A DNA stretch of 45,414 nucleotides from Oscillospiraceae bacterium (GCA_017620525.1 JAGAUY010000034.1:1-45414); one strand, 5' to 3'. Positions 17,171-24,909 are shown, numbered from the stretch's first letter. Program-made: numbers and translations. Notes: generated by a model not told the origin, from the letters alone.

Positions 17171-17388
17171 AAAAAGAGAAGCAACCCTTGACTGATCAGT
17201 TCATCACGCTGAAAAGTCAAGGGTTACTTCATTGAATTTTTGGTATCTAACATCGCTGGTTAACCTCTCTTTCTACAGGATCGACTCCGGCTTTCATCTG
17301 ACAAATTTGTACACTTTTTAGGAGGTTGAAAAGAAATGATAAGCCGTCATCTTGAAGATTTACCTGTACATTGGTATCACCTCTTTGT
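17171..17388 (-). ncRNA. Candidate small RNA of the dispersed element, copy 1
   Basis: On the minus strand TTGAAA (17418-17423), a 17-base spacer and TATTAT (17395-17400) form a promoter. The predicted RNA has GAGGTG six bases before a start-stop frame ATG-TAC-AGG-TAA (17360-17371, Met-Tyr-Arg). It also has a second short frame of nine codons (17224-17253, MLDTKNSMK) behind AGGTTAACC. It ends in a 16-bp hairpin (17178-17193 with 17215-17230, one G-T pair) and a TCTTTTT run. The RNA is about 218 bases. Expression and role are inferred. Confidence 0.55.
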
Positions 17389-17498
17389 AGCTTTATAATA
17401 CCCTCCCGTGTTCCGGTTTTCAAGATGGGATAATCCACAAGAAAGTTCTTCTATTCTGGTGCAAACAGCAGAAATAAAGATCATTCTCCAAACAAAGA

Positions 17499-17565
17499 TT
17501 GACAGGAAATGTAAGCCGTGTTATTATGAATATGTTGGGGTGGTCTACGGCTGCTCCAACTTTTT
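17499..17565 (+). promoter_or_regulatory. Promoter running directly into a hairpin (element copy 1, rightward unit)
   Basis: TTGACA (17499-17504), a 17-base spacer and TATTAT (17522-17527) are followed within seven bases by an 11-bp stem with several G-U pairs (17534-17544 with 17550-17560) and TTTTT. The RNA would stop after about 30 bases or act as an attenuated leader. The LRR/SLH gene starts 80 bases later. A second weak promoter, TGGACT-17-TACCAT at about 17577-17605, could start it beyond the hairpin. Confidence 0.6.
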
Positions 17566-17645
17566 GCTATTTCGGTGGACTTTCCGGAACGGCTGTGCTA
17601 CCATAAAAGCACATTTATCCCATCTGATCCGAGGAGGAAAAAACG

Positions 17646-19379
17646 ATGCGCAAACGAATCCTGTCTTTGCTGCTGGTGCTGTGCCTGATGCTCTGCTGCT
17701 CTCCAGCGGCCGCCGCAGCCGGACAAACCGACGGTGCCTGCGGCGAAAACCTGCTCTGGAGCTTCCATGAAGCCACCGGAAAACTGACCATCTCCGGCAC
17801 CGGTCCTATGGATGATTTCGACCTGTCTGCCAATCCCCCTCCCTGGTATTCTTTTGCATCGCAGATCACATCCGTGGAGATCGGCGGCGGAGTCAGTGCA
17901 CTGGGACAGCGGGCATTCTGCGACTGCACTGCACTGACGCAGATCACGATCCCCGAAAGCGTCACAATCATTCCGCGTTCTCTCTTTACCGGCTGCACAG
18001 CGCTGACCGGCATACAGCTGCACGACGGCATTACTCTGATCGAATCTCAGGCCTTCAGCTACTGCACCGGTCTGGAAACCATTGACCTTCCTGCCGGTCT
18101 GACTGAGATTGGCAGCGCTGCCTTCTCCAACTGCTCCGCCCTGAAATCCATCGTGATCCCCGAAGGCGTTACTTCCATGGGCTGCGATATGTTTACCGCC
18201 TGCTATGCACTGGAATCTGTGCACTTGCCCGACACTCTCACAGACCTGGACTACGGCGCCTTCCTGCGCTGCTCCAGCCTGACCGATGTCAGGCTGCCCG
18301 CCGGTATGACGCAGATCCCCTTTGAGACATTCATGTACTGCACCGCGCTGACTTCTCTGAAAATCCCCGAAACTGTCACCCATATCGGAACCTACGCTTT
18401 CCGCTCCTGCACCAAGCTCACCGATATCAACATTCCCGCGGGTGTTACCGAAATCGGCCAAAGCGCCTTTGAAGACTGTCCTATTACCTGCCTTACCATC
18501 CCCGGCGGTGTCGGGGTCATCTCCAAGGAAGCCTTCCGCGGATGCCGAAGCCTGGAAGAACTGACGCTGGAGGAGGGCATTCGTGTCATCGCAGAAGGTG
18601 CGTTTCGTGCATCCGCGTTGACGCAGCTTCATATTCCCGGGTCCGTCACCGAGATCTGCGCAGATGCCTTCTCCTATTCCGACCGCATCAGCAGGATCTC
18701 ATTCTCCGGAAACGCTCCGGTGATCGCTGACAATGCCTTCTCCTCCATCACCGCAACAGTTTACTATCCCGCAGGCAATGAGACCTGGACTTCCGATGTG
18801 ATGCGCAGCTACGGCGGAATCCTCACCTGGGTCCCCAGGGCAGTTTTCCGGGATGTGGTTACCGGAGCATACTATGATGCCCCTGTTATGTGGGCCGTGG
18901 AAAACGGCATTACCACCGGTCTGTCTTCCAACCGTTTCGGTGTCGATGATCCCTGCACCCGTGCCCAGGTGGTCACCTTCCTGTGGCGCGCCGCCGGATC
19001 ACCCGAGCCTGCCTCCGGAAGCAATCCCTTCCGGGATGTGGAACCCGATCAGTTCTACACCAAAGCCGTCCTCTGGGCGGTGGAACAGGGCATTACCACC
19101 GGCCTGACCGGCGACACCTTCGGTGTCAACGATCCCTGCAGCCGCGCTCAGGTCGTCACCTTCCTTTTCCGGTATGCGGGCAGCGATGCATCCCGAACCG
19201 CTGCCGTCTGTTTTGAAGATGTTCTGCCCGGACAATTCTACTCCGACCCAGTCCGCTGGGCCGTGGAAAACGGCATCACCACCGGCCTGAGTCCGACTGT
19301 TTTCGGAGTTCATAACCCCTGCAGCCGCGCTCAGGTCGTCACCTTCCTGTATCGTCTGGCCGGCGATCAATCCCCATAA
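17646..19379 (+). CDS. Surface protein with BspA-type leucine-rich repeats and three SLH domains
   Basis: The 577-residue exported protein has a signal peptide (about residues 1-25, ending AAAAAG) and an N-terminal beta region containing LTISGTGPMDDF. About twelve LRR_5/BspA-type repeats of 23 residues follow (about 60-390, pattern AFxxCTxLxxIxIPxxVTxIG). Three SLH repeats (about 395-577) hold it to the cell wall. Such proteins bind host or microbial surfaces or polymers; the ligand is unknown. The SLH repeats closely resemble those of the amylopullulanase. GAGGAGG lies before the ATG. The GNAT gene begins 16 bases after its stop. Confidence 0.9.
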   Translation: MRKRILSLLLVLCLMLCCSPAAAAAGQTDGACGENLLWSFHEATGKLTISGTGPMDDFDLSANPPPWYSFASQITSVEIGGGVSALGQRAFCDCTALTQITIPESVTIIPRSLFTGCTALTGIQLHDGITLIESQAFSYCTGLETIDLPAGLTEIGSAAFSNCSALKSIVIPEGVTSMGCDMFTACYALESVHLPDTLTDLDYGAFLRCSSLTDVRLPAGMTQIPFETFMYCTALTSLKIPETVTHIGTYAFRSCTKLTDINIPAGVTEIGQSAFEDCPITCLTIPGGVGVISKEAFRGCRSLEELTLEEGIRVIAEGAFRASALTQLHIPGSVTEICADAFSYSDRISRISFSGNAPVIADNAFSSITATVYYPAGNETWTSDVMRSYGGILTWVPRAVFRDVVTGAYYDAPVMWAVENGITTGLSSNRFGVDDPCTRAQVVTFLWRAAGSPEPASGSNPFRDVEPDQFYTKAVLWAVEQGITTGLTGDTFGVNDPCSRAQVVTFLFRYAGSDASRTAAVCFEDVLPGQFYSDPVRWAVENGITTGLSPTVFGVHNPCSRAQVVTFLYRLAGDQSP

Positions 19380-19395
19380 TCCGGAGGTTCCCAAC

Positions 19396-19890
19396 ATGTA
19401 CGATTTTCTGATCCGGACCGCCACACCGGCGGACCTCGAAATCATCGCCCGGGTGGAAGCGGAATGTTTCCCCCCTGCGGAAGCTGCCGGCGAATCGGAA
19501 TTCCGCCAGCGGCTGTCCCATTACGCCGATCATTTCTGGCTGATGTTCGAAGGAGACCGGCTGATCTCCTTCGTGGATGGCTTTGTGACGGATCTTCCTG
19601 ATCTGACGGACGAAATGTATGCCGACGCAAGTCTGCATGATGCGCATGGAGCCTGGCAGATGATCTTCGGCGTCAACACCATCCCCTCACACCGGGGCCA
19701 TGGCTATGCAGGGCAGCTGATCCGCCGGGCCATCGCCGATGCGGATGCCCAGGGCCGGAAAGGTCTTGTCCTGACCTGCAAAGAGGCTCTGATCCCCTAT
19801 TACGCGAAATTCGGTTTCGCGGACGAAGGTATTTCCGGCTCCACCCACGGCGGTGTTCTCTGGCACCAGATGCGTTTGACGTTCCGCTGA
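19396..19890 (+). CDS. GNAT-family N-acetyltransferase
   Basis: The 164-residue cytoplasmic protein has the GNAT fold. The acetyl-CoA loop is SHRGHGYAGQLIRRAI (about residues 95-110), and the family ending is ALIPYYAKFGFADEG. The acceptor substrate is unknown. The gene starts 16 bases after the LRR/SLH gene with GGAGG in the gap and may be cotranscribed with it. It ends at a strong terminator shared with the convergent degV remnant. Confidence 0.88.
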   Translation: MYDFLIRTATPADLEIIARVEAECFPPAEAAGESEFRQRLSHYADHFWLMFEGDRLISFVDGFVTDLPDLTDEMYADASLHDAHGAWQMIFGVNTIPSHRGHGYAGQLIRRAIADADAQGRKGLVLTCKEALIPYYAKFGFADEGISGSTHGGVLWHQMRLTFR

Positions 19891-19896
19891 AAAGAG

Positions 19897-19927
19897 AAAA
19901 CGGGAGCAGCAAGACTGCTCCCGTTTT
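19897..19927. terminator. Bidirectional hairpin terminator
   Basis: A 13-bp stem (AAAACGGGAGCAG with CTGCTCCCGTTTT, loop CAAGA) has its A and T ends built into the stem. It serves both the GNAT gene and the leftward degV remnant. Confidence 0.85.
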
Positions 19928-19928
19928 G

Positions 19929-20141
19929 TTATCTGCAAAGGCCCAGATGAAACAGACCCATCACACCGGGTCCCGTATGGGCACCCAGGATGGGGCCTAC
20001 AAAGCCGGTCAGAATATGCTTCACACCATATTCCTCCCGCAGGATCCGTTCCAGCACCGTCTCGTCTGAAAAGTGATTGTGACATTCTCCGTTCCACATG
20101 ACCGTCAGCGGTACGCATGTCACGTTCAGTTCTTTATACAC
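19929..20141 (-). pseudogene. Internally deleted DegV-family remnant
   Basis: The 70-residue frame (GTG start, no clear ribosome site) joins two distant parts of a DegV fatty-acid-binding protein. The first part, LNVTCVPLTVMWNGE, resembles the N-terminal strand with the VPLTV motif. The second part, VGPILGAHTGPGVMGLF, is the family C-terminus. A normal DegV protein is about 280 residues, so roughly 200 residues are missing between them. An in-frame stop lies at about 20189-20191, upstream of the frame. It is most likely a decayed gene. Confidence 0.7.
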
Positions 20142-20322
20142 CCATCTGTAAAATTGCAGCAGGAATCGGTATTGAATGTTGAATTATCATCATACACCCG
20201 CATATGCCCAAATGTCACACTCTTTTGAAGAGAACCGACCCCCATTTTGGTAGAAACCGGGACTCTACCGGCAGTAGAATTCCCAAAAATCCCCGGTATT
20301 CCCGCAAAATGCCCATCCCCTC

Positions 20323-20351
20323 TTTTCAACTCCGACCCGCCGTGCTATAAT
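20323..20351 (+). promoter_or_regulatory. Promoter of the ABC-F gene
   Basis: TTTTCA (20323-20328), a 17-base spacer ending TGC and TATAAT (20346-20351) lie 30 bases before the start. The TGC before TATAAT gives an extended -10. I saw nothing else of note in 20142-20322. Confidence 0.7.
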
Positions 20352-20381
20352 AATGGGCAACAATCAACACCGGAGGCACAT

Positions 20382-22160
20382 ATGTTATTAACCGCGGAGC
20401 ATCTTTCCATCAACTTCGGCAGCCGCCAGCTGCTGACGGATGTAAATTTCTATCTGAACGAAGGCGACAAGGTGGGCGTCATCGGCATCAACGGCACCGG
20501 CAAATCCACCTTTCTGAAGGTCCTGGCGGGCGTCATTGAAGCTGACGAGGGACGGATCATCCGAAATCCCAATGTTCAGATCAGCTACCTGTCCCAGAAT
20601 CCCGTGATGGACGACAGCGCCACCGTATTGGAGCAGGTGTTCCTCCATTTCCCGGCGGAATTCCGGGAGCTGAATGAATATGAGGCAAAGTCCATGCTGA
20701 CAAAGCTGGGATTCACAGATTTCTCCCAGAAGGTGGGAACCCTCTCCGGCGGACAGCGCAAGCGGGTGGCATTGGTTGCCGCTCTGGTCCACCCGGCGGA
20801 TATCCTGGTGCTGGATGAACCGACGAACCACCTGGACAGCGAAATGGTCGCATGGCTGGAAGAGTGGCTGCGTTCCTTCCGGGGCGGTCTTGTGATGGTT
20901 ACCCACGACCGCTACTTCCTGGAGCGGGTGGTAAATCACATCACCGAGCTGTCCCGGGGCAAGCTCTACCATTATGAGGCGAATTATTCCAAATATCTGG
21001 AGCTGAAGGAACTGCGGGCAGAAATGGCGGAAGCCAGCGAGCGCAAGCGCCAGTCCATTCTCCGGGTCGAGCGGGAATGGATTATGCGAGGCTGCAAGGC
21101 CCGAACCACAAAATCCAAGGAACGGGTGCAGCGCTACGAGGAGCTGCTGAACCAGGACGCCCCGGAGACCGACGATGCCATCCAGCTGGCTGCGGCCACC
21201 AGCCGTCTGGGCCGGAAAACCATCGAACTTCACGGGGTCTGCAAGGCCTTCGACGGCCGCACCATCATCGACAATTTCTCCTACAATCTGCTCCGCTTTG
21301 ACCGCATTGGCATCGTCGGACGCAACGGCGCAGGCAAATCCACTCTGCTGCATATGTTCGCCGGCGAACTGCAGCCGGACAGCGGTCATGTGGAGATCGG
21401 CACCACCGTTAAGATCGGCCACTTCTCCCAGGAGGGCAGGGAGCTGGACCTGAGTCAGCGGGTATATGATTTCATCCACGACATCGCCCGGGAGGTCCGC
21501 ACCGCAGAAGGCACCTTCACCGCCAAGCAGATGATGGAGCGGTTCATGTTCCCCTCCGACCTGCAGAGCGTTCCCATCGGCAAGCTCTCCGGCGGCGAGC
21601 GGCGCAGACTGTATCTGCTGTCCGTTCTGATGGAAGCCCCCAACGTCCTGCTCCTGGACGAGCCCACCAACGATCTGGACGTGATGACACTGTCCATTCT
21701 GGAAGACTACCTTCAGGGTTTCGCGGGTCCCATCCTGACGGTATCCCACGACCGGTTCTTCCTGGACAAGATGGCGGAATTTATATTCGAAGTCAGAGGT
21801 GACGGACAGATTCTCCAGTATCCCGGCAACTGGTCGGACTGGGCCGCCGGACGCAAAAAAGAAGAACCTGCAGCCAAAGTGGAAAAGCCGAAGGTATCCC
21901 AGGACCGCCCCCGGGAGAAGAAGCTGAAATTCTCCTATAAAGAGGAGCGGGAATATTCCACCATTGTTCAGGACATCGCCGAACTGGAAGCGAAGATTGA
22001 AGAAAACCAGGCAGCCCAGGCAGCCGCCGGCAGCGACTATGTGCGCCTGCAGGAGCTGCAGGAAGCGCTGACGCAGCTGGAAGAAGCCCTGGAAGCCAAG
22101 ACAGAACGCTGGATCTATCTGACCGAGCTGAAAGAAAAGATCGATGCCCAGGGAAAGTGA
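20382..22160 (+). CDS. ABC-F family ATPase (Uup-like)
   Basis: The 592-residue cytoplasmic protein has two ABC ATPase domains and no membrane segment. Domain 1 has Walker A GINGTGKST, signature LSGGQRKRV and Walker B ILVLDEPTNHLD. Domain 2 has GRNGAGKST, LSGGERRRL and VLLLDEPTNDLD. A linker helix lies between them, and a charged C-terminal coiled coil covers about 520-592. ABC-F proteins act on the ribosome; a C-terminal extension is typical of Uup. Without a resistance context, a translation role is more likely than drug resistance. The start was set at GGAGG-CACAT-ATG rather than at the longer frame from 20247. Confidence 0.92.
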   Translation: MLLTAEHLSINFGSRQLLTDVNFYLNEGDKVGVIGINGTGKSTFLKVLAGVIEADEGRIIRNPNVQISYLSQNPVMDDSATVLEQVFLHFPAEFRELNEYEAKSMLTKLGFTDFSQKVGTLSGGQRKRVALVAALVHPADILVLDEPTNHLDSEMVAWLEEWLRSFRGGLVMVTHDRYFLERVVNHITELSRGKLYHYEANYSKYLELKELRAEMAEASERKRQSILRVEREWIMRGCKARTTKSKERVQRYEELLNQDAPETDDAIQLAAATSRLGRKTIELHGVCKAFDGRTIIDNFSYNLLRFDRIGIVGRNGAGKSTLLHMFAGELQPDSGHVEIGTTVKIGHFSQEGRELDLSQRVYDFIHDIAREVRTAEGTFTAKQMMERFMFPSDLQSVPIGKLSGGERRRLYLLSVLMEAPNVLLLDEPTNDLDVMTLSILEDYLQGFAGPILTVSHDRFFLDKMAEFIFEVRGDGQILQYPGNWSDWAAGRKKEEPAAKVEKPKVSQDRPREKKLKFSYKEEREYSTIVQDIAELEAKIEENQAAQAAAGSDYVRLQELQEALTQLEEALEAKTERWIYLTELKEKIDAQGK

Positions 22161-22163
22161 AAA

Positions 22164-22194
22164 AATCCCGCCTGTCACAGCGACAGGCGGGATT
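22164..22194. terminator. Bidirectional hairpin terminator
   Basis: AATCCCGCCTGTC pairs with GACAGGCGGGATT across a five-base loop between the convergent ABC-F gene and the small membrane gene at 22201. Confidence 0.8.
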
Positions 22195-22200
22195 CTGTTA

Positions 22201-22425
22201 TCACACGCAGGCCTTGAGCACACCGAAGGCAATGGCGATCATCGCCACAGGCACCAGCAGGATGACCCCGCCGGCAAAGATCAGGCATCCGATCAGCACC
22301 GGGACCGCAACGGCGAACAACAGCGAAGCAATGATCTTCGCTCCGCCCCAGGCCACTTTGAATGCCAGCTTCACAGCTTTGATAAACAACCAGAAAAACG
22401 CGATGACGATCAGCAGTTCCAGCAT
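22201..22425 (-). CDS. Small hydrophobic membrane protein
   Basis: The 74-residue protein is almost wholly hydrophobic, with about two membrane segments (residues 2-22 and 36-70) and a short charged loop KAVKLAFKVAW. GGAGGGG lies about ten bases before the ATG. I do not recognise a family. The stretch upstream to 22539 shows no other feature. Confidence 0.6.
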   Translation of the reverse strand: MLELLIVIAFFWLFIKAVKLAFKVAWGGAKIIASLLFAVAVPVLIGCLIFAGGVILLVPVAMIAIAFGVLKACV

Positions 22426-22539
22426 GACCTTCCCCTCCTTGTTTGTATCTTCAAGGTGAGTATATCAGAAATGACCAGGCAAAATATGGATGAATTGTAA
22501 CATTTGGGTTACGGAAGTATGTCGTGCGTCAGCTTCCCC

Positions 22540-22568
22540 TTTTCAACGGCAGAAACCAATGGTATAAT
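22540..22568 (+). promoter_or_regulatory. Promoter of the 22606 gene pair
   Basis: TTTTCA (22540-22545), a 17-base spacer and TATAAT (22563-22568) precede the start by 37 bases. The same TTTTCA-17-TATAAT layout is seen before the ABC-F gene and the hydrolase at 34895. Confidence 0.65.
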
Positions 22569-22605
22569 GAATTCAACCAATCCGGGATGAACAGGAGTGT
22601 TGATT

Positions 22606-23010
22606 ATGGAAGAAAACCGTGAACTGATGGACCTTCTCCGCCAGATCCACAAATCCAACCGCCAGCAGGTCCGCACCAGCAGGCTGCTGTGCTTTTTCGC
22701 ACTGGTGAGCGCGGTCTGCTGCATCGTGCTGTTAGTAAATATATACCTCATGCTCCCCCAGCTTACCGACGTGGTGACCCGCATGGACACCGTTCTCGGC
22801 AATCTGGAGCAGACCACTGAGCAGCTGGCTGCCATGGATCTGCAGACCATGATCTCCGACGTGGACTCGCTGGTGGTCACCGGTCAGGAAAGTCTGGAGC
22901 AGACCATGGAAAAGCTCAACACCATCGACTTTGACACCCTCAATAAAGCGATCAACGATCTGGCCGACGTAATCGAACCGCTGGCAAGATTTTTCAATTC
23001 TTTCGGATAA
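22606..23010 (+). CDS. Single-pass membrane protein with coiled coil
   Basis: The 134-residue protein has a charged N-terminus, one membrane helix (about residues 25-47) and then an extracytoplasmic amphipathic region. That region has repeated LEQT(T/M)E and DxxTMISD-like heptads, consistent with a coiled coil. No family is recognised. The longer frame starts with TTG at 22597; the ATG at 22606 is 8 bases from AGGAG and is preferred. The methyltransferase gene begins 17 bases after its stop, so the pair is an operon. Confidence 0.7.
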   Translation: MEENRELMDLLRQIHKSNRQQVRTSRLLCFFALVSAVCCIVLLVNIYLMLPQLTDVVTRMDTVLGNLEQTTEQLAAMDLQTMISDVDSLVVTGQESLEQTMEKLNTIDFDTLNKAINDLADVIEPLARFFNSFG

Positions 23011-23026
23011 CAGGAGACAGACACTG

Positions 23027-23734
23027 ATGTACAGCGATGTATTTTGCAAGGTATACAATGAATTCGGCTGGAATTACTACCCCGAAGCCTTCGGCGAGCA
23101 GCTGCTGCAATGGCTGCGGCAGAACCATGTGACCGTCAAAACTGCCATGGACCTGGCCTGCGGAACAGGCGTGCTGTGTGAGATCCTCCGGGAAAACGGT
23201 ATTGAAGCCGCGGGCATGGACTTCTCCGAGGGCATGATCCGCATCGCCCGGGAGCGTGAACCCGCCATTTCCTACGAGGTTGCTGATATGATCACCTTCC
23301 GCCCGGACAGGCAGTTTGATCTGGTGACCTGCACCGGCGACGCGCTGAATCACATCAGCGATCTGACCGATGTGGAAGCGATCTTCCGGAATGTCCGCAG
23401 CTATCTGACCCCGGGAGGCCATTTTATATTCGACATCCTCAATGAAAACGAAGTCTCCACCAGCGAACCCTTCGAAATGGACTTCAGCGAAACGGTCCGG
23501 GTATGGTTCCAAATGACCCGCCCGGCGGAGAATACCGTCAATCTGTGCATCCGCGTCCGGGAGGACGGGAAGCCGCAGTTCGAAGAAAACATCCGTGAGA
23601 CCATCCACGCCCCCGAAGCCATCTGCGGTCTGCTGAGAAAATGCGGTTTTGAGATCATCAAATGCGCCGACCAGCTGCCTGACGGCGCCGCGAACCACGG
23701 CACCACCTGGTTCGTCATCGCAAGAAAACCATAA
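23027..23734 (+). CDS. Class I SAM-dependent methyltransferase
   Basis: The 235-residue soluble protein has the SAM-binding motif I ALDLACGTGVLCE form (MDLACGTG near residues 41-48). Next come AGMDFSEGMI as the acidic second motif and LVTCTGDALNHI as the post-motif. It belongs to the small-molecule methyltransferase group with an N-terminal YDVF/YN opening. The substrate is unknown. It is the second gene of an operon with the coiled-coil membrane protein and ends at a shared terminator. Confidence 0.88.
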   Translation: MYSDVFCKVYNEFGWNYYPEAFGEQLLQWLRQNHVTVKTAMDLACGTGVLCEILRENGIEAAGMDFSEGMIRIAREREPAISYEVADMITFRPDRQFDLVTCTGDALNHISDLTDVEAIFRNVRSYLTPGGHFIFDILNENEVSTSEPFEMDFSETVRVWFQMTRPAENTVNLCIRVREDGKPQFEENIRETIHAPEAICGLLRKCGFEIIKCADQLPDGAANHGTTWFVIARKP

Positions 23735-23736
23735 AA

Positions 23737-23770
23737 AAGCTGCGGATCTTTAGTGGTCCGCAGCTTTCTT
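23737..23770. terminator. Bidirectional hairpin terminator
   Basis: AAGCTGCGGA pairs with TCCGCAGCTT across a 10-base loop, with A residues before and TTCTT after. It lies between the convergent methyltransferase and MerR genes. Confidence 0.8.
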
Positions 23771-23771
23771 A

Positions 23772-24503
23772 TTACTTCGTATAGATCTCAATGGCCCGGC
23801 GGGCAAACTCACCGGTTCCCTCGCCGCCGGCAGCGTCGATGTTTTCATTCATGCTTCCGCCGCCACCGTAGCCTTCACTCAGTCCCCGCAGGATCTGGGG
23901 TGTGCAGGTGTAGTAATGCTCCGTAAAGAAGCTCTGCAGTTCCCGTACCCATGCCTGCACCGGGGCGCTGGCCGGATCTTCATGGCGCATGGCGCCCAGC
24001 CGGACAAAAAAATCCATCACCTGTTCTCCCAGCGCATGCTCCTGCTGCTTTGTGCGGCCGGTGCTTTTTTGGGTATACTCCCGATATGCCTCCGTCTTGC
24101 CGTAGAGCGTCTTTGCCTGCTGCGCGTAATCGTCGATCTGATTCGGATCAAAACCTTCCATTTCCAAAAACCTCACTCCAATCAATTTAATGCCCCGGGC
24201 CAGTTCGATCCGGTTTTCCAGATGCCTTACCTTCTGCTGCAGCAGTTCGATCTGCCGCTCCAGAATCCGGTTCCGGTCAAAATCCGGCGCGTCCAGAATC
24301 TGCCTGATCTGCTTCAGCGCAAACCCCAGCTCCCGGAAGAGCAGTATCAGATACAGCCGCTCCAGCGCCGCATCGTCATAGAGCCGGTATCCCGCCTGCG
24401 TCACGTCCGTGGGCTTCAGCAGTCCGATGGCATCATAGTGGTGGAGGGTCCGCACACTTATGCCGGTCAGGCTGCTGATTTCTTTTACTGTTTTCATGGT
24501 CAT
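23772..24503 (-). CDS. MerR-family regulator with TipAS-type drug-binding domain
   Basis: The 243-residue protein has a MerR winged helix at residues 1-70 (VKEISSLTGISVRTLHHYDAI is the recognition region, split over two helices). A coiled-coil dimer helix follows (about 75-110), and then a TipAS-like C-terminal domain ending MNENIDAAGGEGTGEFA. TipAL-type proteins bind bulky peptide antibiotics and activate their own promoter. Its promoter has the 19-base spacer such activators need. No separate resistance gene lies beside it, so it may control only itself or distant genes. Confidence 0.9.
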   Translation of the reverse strand: MTMKTVKEISSLTGISVRTLHHYDAIGLLKPTDVTQAGYRLYDDAALERLYLILLFRELGFALKQIRQILDAPDFDRNRILERQIELLQQKVRHLENRIELARGIKLIGVRFLEMEGFDPNQIDDYAQQAKTLYGKTEAYREYTQKSTGRTKQQEHALGEQVMDFFVRLGAMRHEDPASAPVQAWVRELQSFFTEHYYTCTPQILRGLSEGYGGGGSMNENIDAAGGEGTGEFARRAIEIYTK

Positions 24504-24520
24504 CCCTCCCGTCTGTCTGC

Positions 24521-24551
24521 ATTATAAGCCATGACGCAAGGTAAGAGTCAA
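24521..24551 (-). promoter_or_regulatory. MerR-type promoter with 19-base spacer
   Basis: On the minus strand TTGACT (24546-24551) and TATAAT (24521-24526) are 19 bases apart. The spacer holds CTTACCTTGCGTCATGG. The long spacer is the hallmark of promoters twisted open by MerR regulators, so the gene is probably autoregulated. Confidence 0.8.
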
Positions 24552-24580
24552 GAGGTTTTCCAACAATTCTTGCCCCGGGC

Positions 24581-24724
24581 AAAAAAGAAATAACCCTCGA
24601 TCTGTTACCTAATCACTGTAACGATCGAGGGTTATTTCATGAAGTTGTTGGGTTCCATCTATGGTTAACCTCGCTTTCTTCAGTATGGGAGTTGGTTAGT
24701 ACATTGGACTCACTCCTTTTTTGT
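24581..24724 (-). ncRNA. Candidate small RNA of the dispersed element, copy 2
   Basis: On the minus strand TTGAAA (24754-24759), a 17-base spacer and TATCAT (24731-24736) form the promoter. The RNA would carry AAGGAG eight bases before ATG-TAC-TAA (24696-24704, Met-Tyr-stop). CTGAAGAAAG and GAGGTTAACC follow, then a second frame of eight codons (24632-24658, MEPNNFMK). It ends in a perfect 16-bp hairpin (24587-24602 with 24623-24638) and TTTTTT. Length is about 145 bases. The stop codon of the second frame lies inside the terminator stem, as in copy 1. Confidence 0.6.
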
Positions 24725-24834
24725 ATTATTATGATAACCCCGGCAGGCACCTTTTTCAAGATGGGATATTTCATAATAAAGTTCCGAATCAGCTGTGCAA
24801 ACAGGAGAAATACCGCTCTTGTGTCAAGTAAAGA

Positions 24835-24909
24835 TTGACACACCGCAACGGCTGTGCTATGATGAATATGTTGGGGCGGTTTCCTGAGACCGCTCCAACA
24901 TTTTATTTT
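24835..24909 (+). promoter_or_regulatory. Promoter running directly into a hairpin (element copy 2, rightward unit)
   Basis: TTGACA (24835-24840), a 17-base spacer and TATGAT (24858-24863) are followed at once by an 11-bp stem (24870-24880 with 24889-24899, one G-U pair) and TTTTATTTT. Transcription should stop after about 35 bases unless the hairpin is prevented. The next gene downstream is the MetV-RnfC fusion. Confidence 0.65.

Larger units (their letters stand above)
17170..17566. repeat. Dispersed divergent-promoter element, copy 1
   Basis: This gene-free stretch after aspS is the first of three related copies; the others are at 24580-24909 and 41521-41805. Blocks shared with copy 2 are a long hairpin with AACCCTYGA in its stem, GGTTAACCTC next to CTTTCT, TTTTCAAGATGGGAT, TGTGCAAACAG, AAAGATTGACA and TGAATATGTTGGGG. 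It holds a leftward small-RNA-like unit and a rightward promoter followed directly by a hairpin. No terminal inverted repeats or target duplications were seen. Confidence 0.7.
24580..24909. repeat. Dispersed divergent-promoter element, copy 2
   Basis: This is the best preserved of the three copies and lies between the MerR gene and the MetV-RnfC operon. Left to right it has the 16-bp hairpin, GGTTAACCTC, a start-stop frame, a leftward promoter with TTTTCAAGATGGGAT, then TGTGCAAACAGGAGAAATA. It ends with the rightward promoter and hairpin containing TGAATATGTTGGGG. It is gene-free; the 115-residue frame over it (24637-24984) is not conserved between copies. Confidence 0.75.

Noticed and set aside
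17247-17438. 63-codon minus-strand frame in element copy 1, beginning MDYPILK
   Set aside because: The MDYPILK part is the promoter -35 region of the element. Copy 2 reads MKYPILK and copy 3 MKHPILN only because that DNA is conserved; downstream residues are not conserved between copies.
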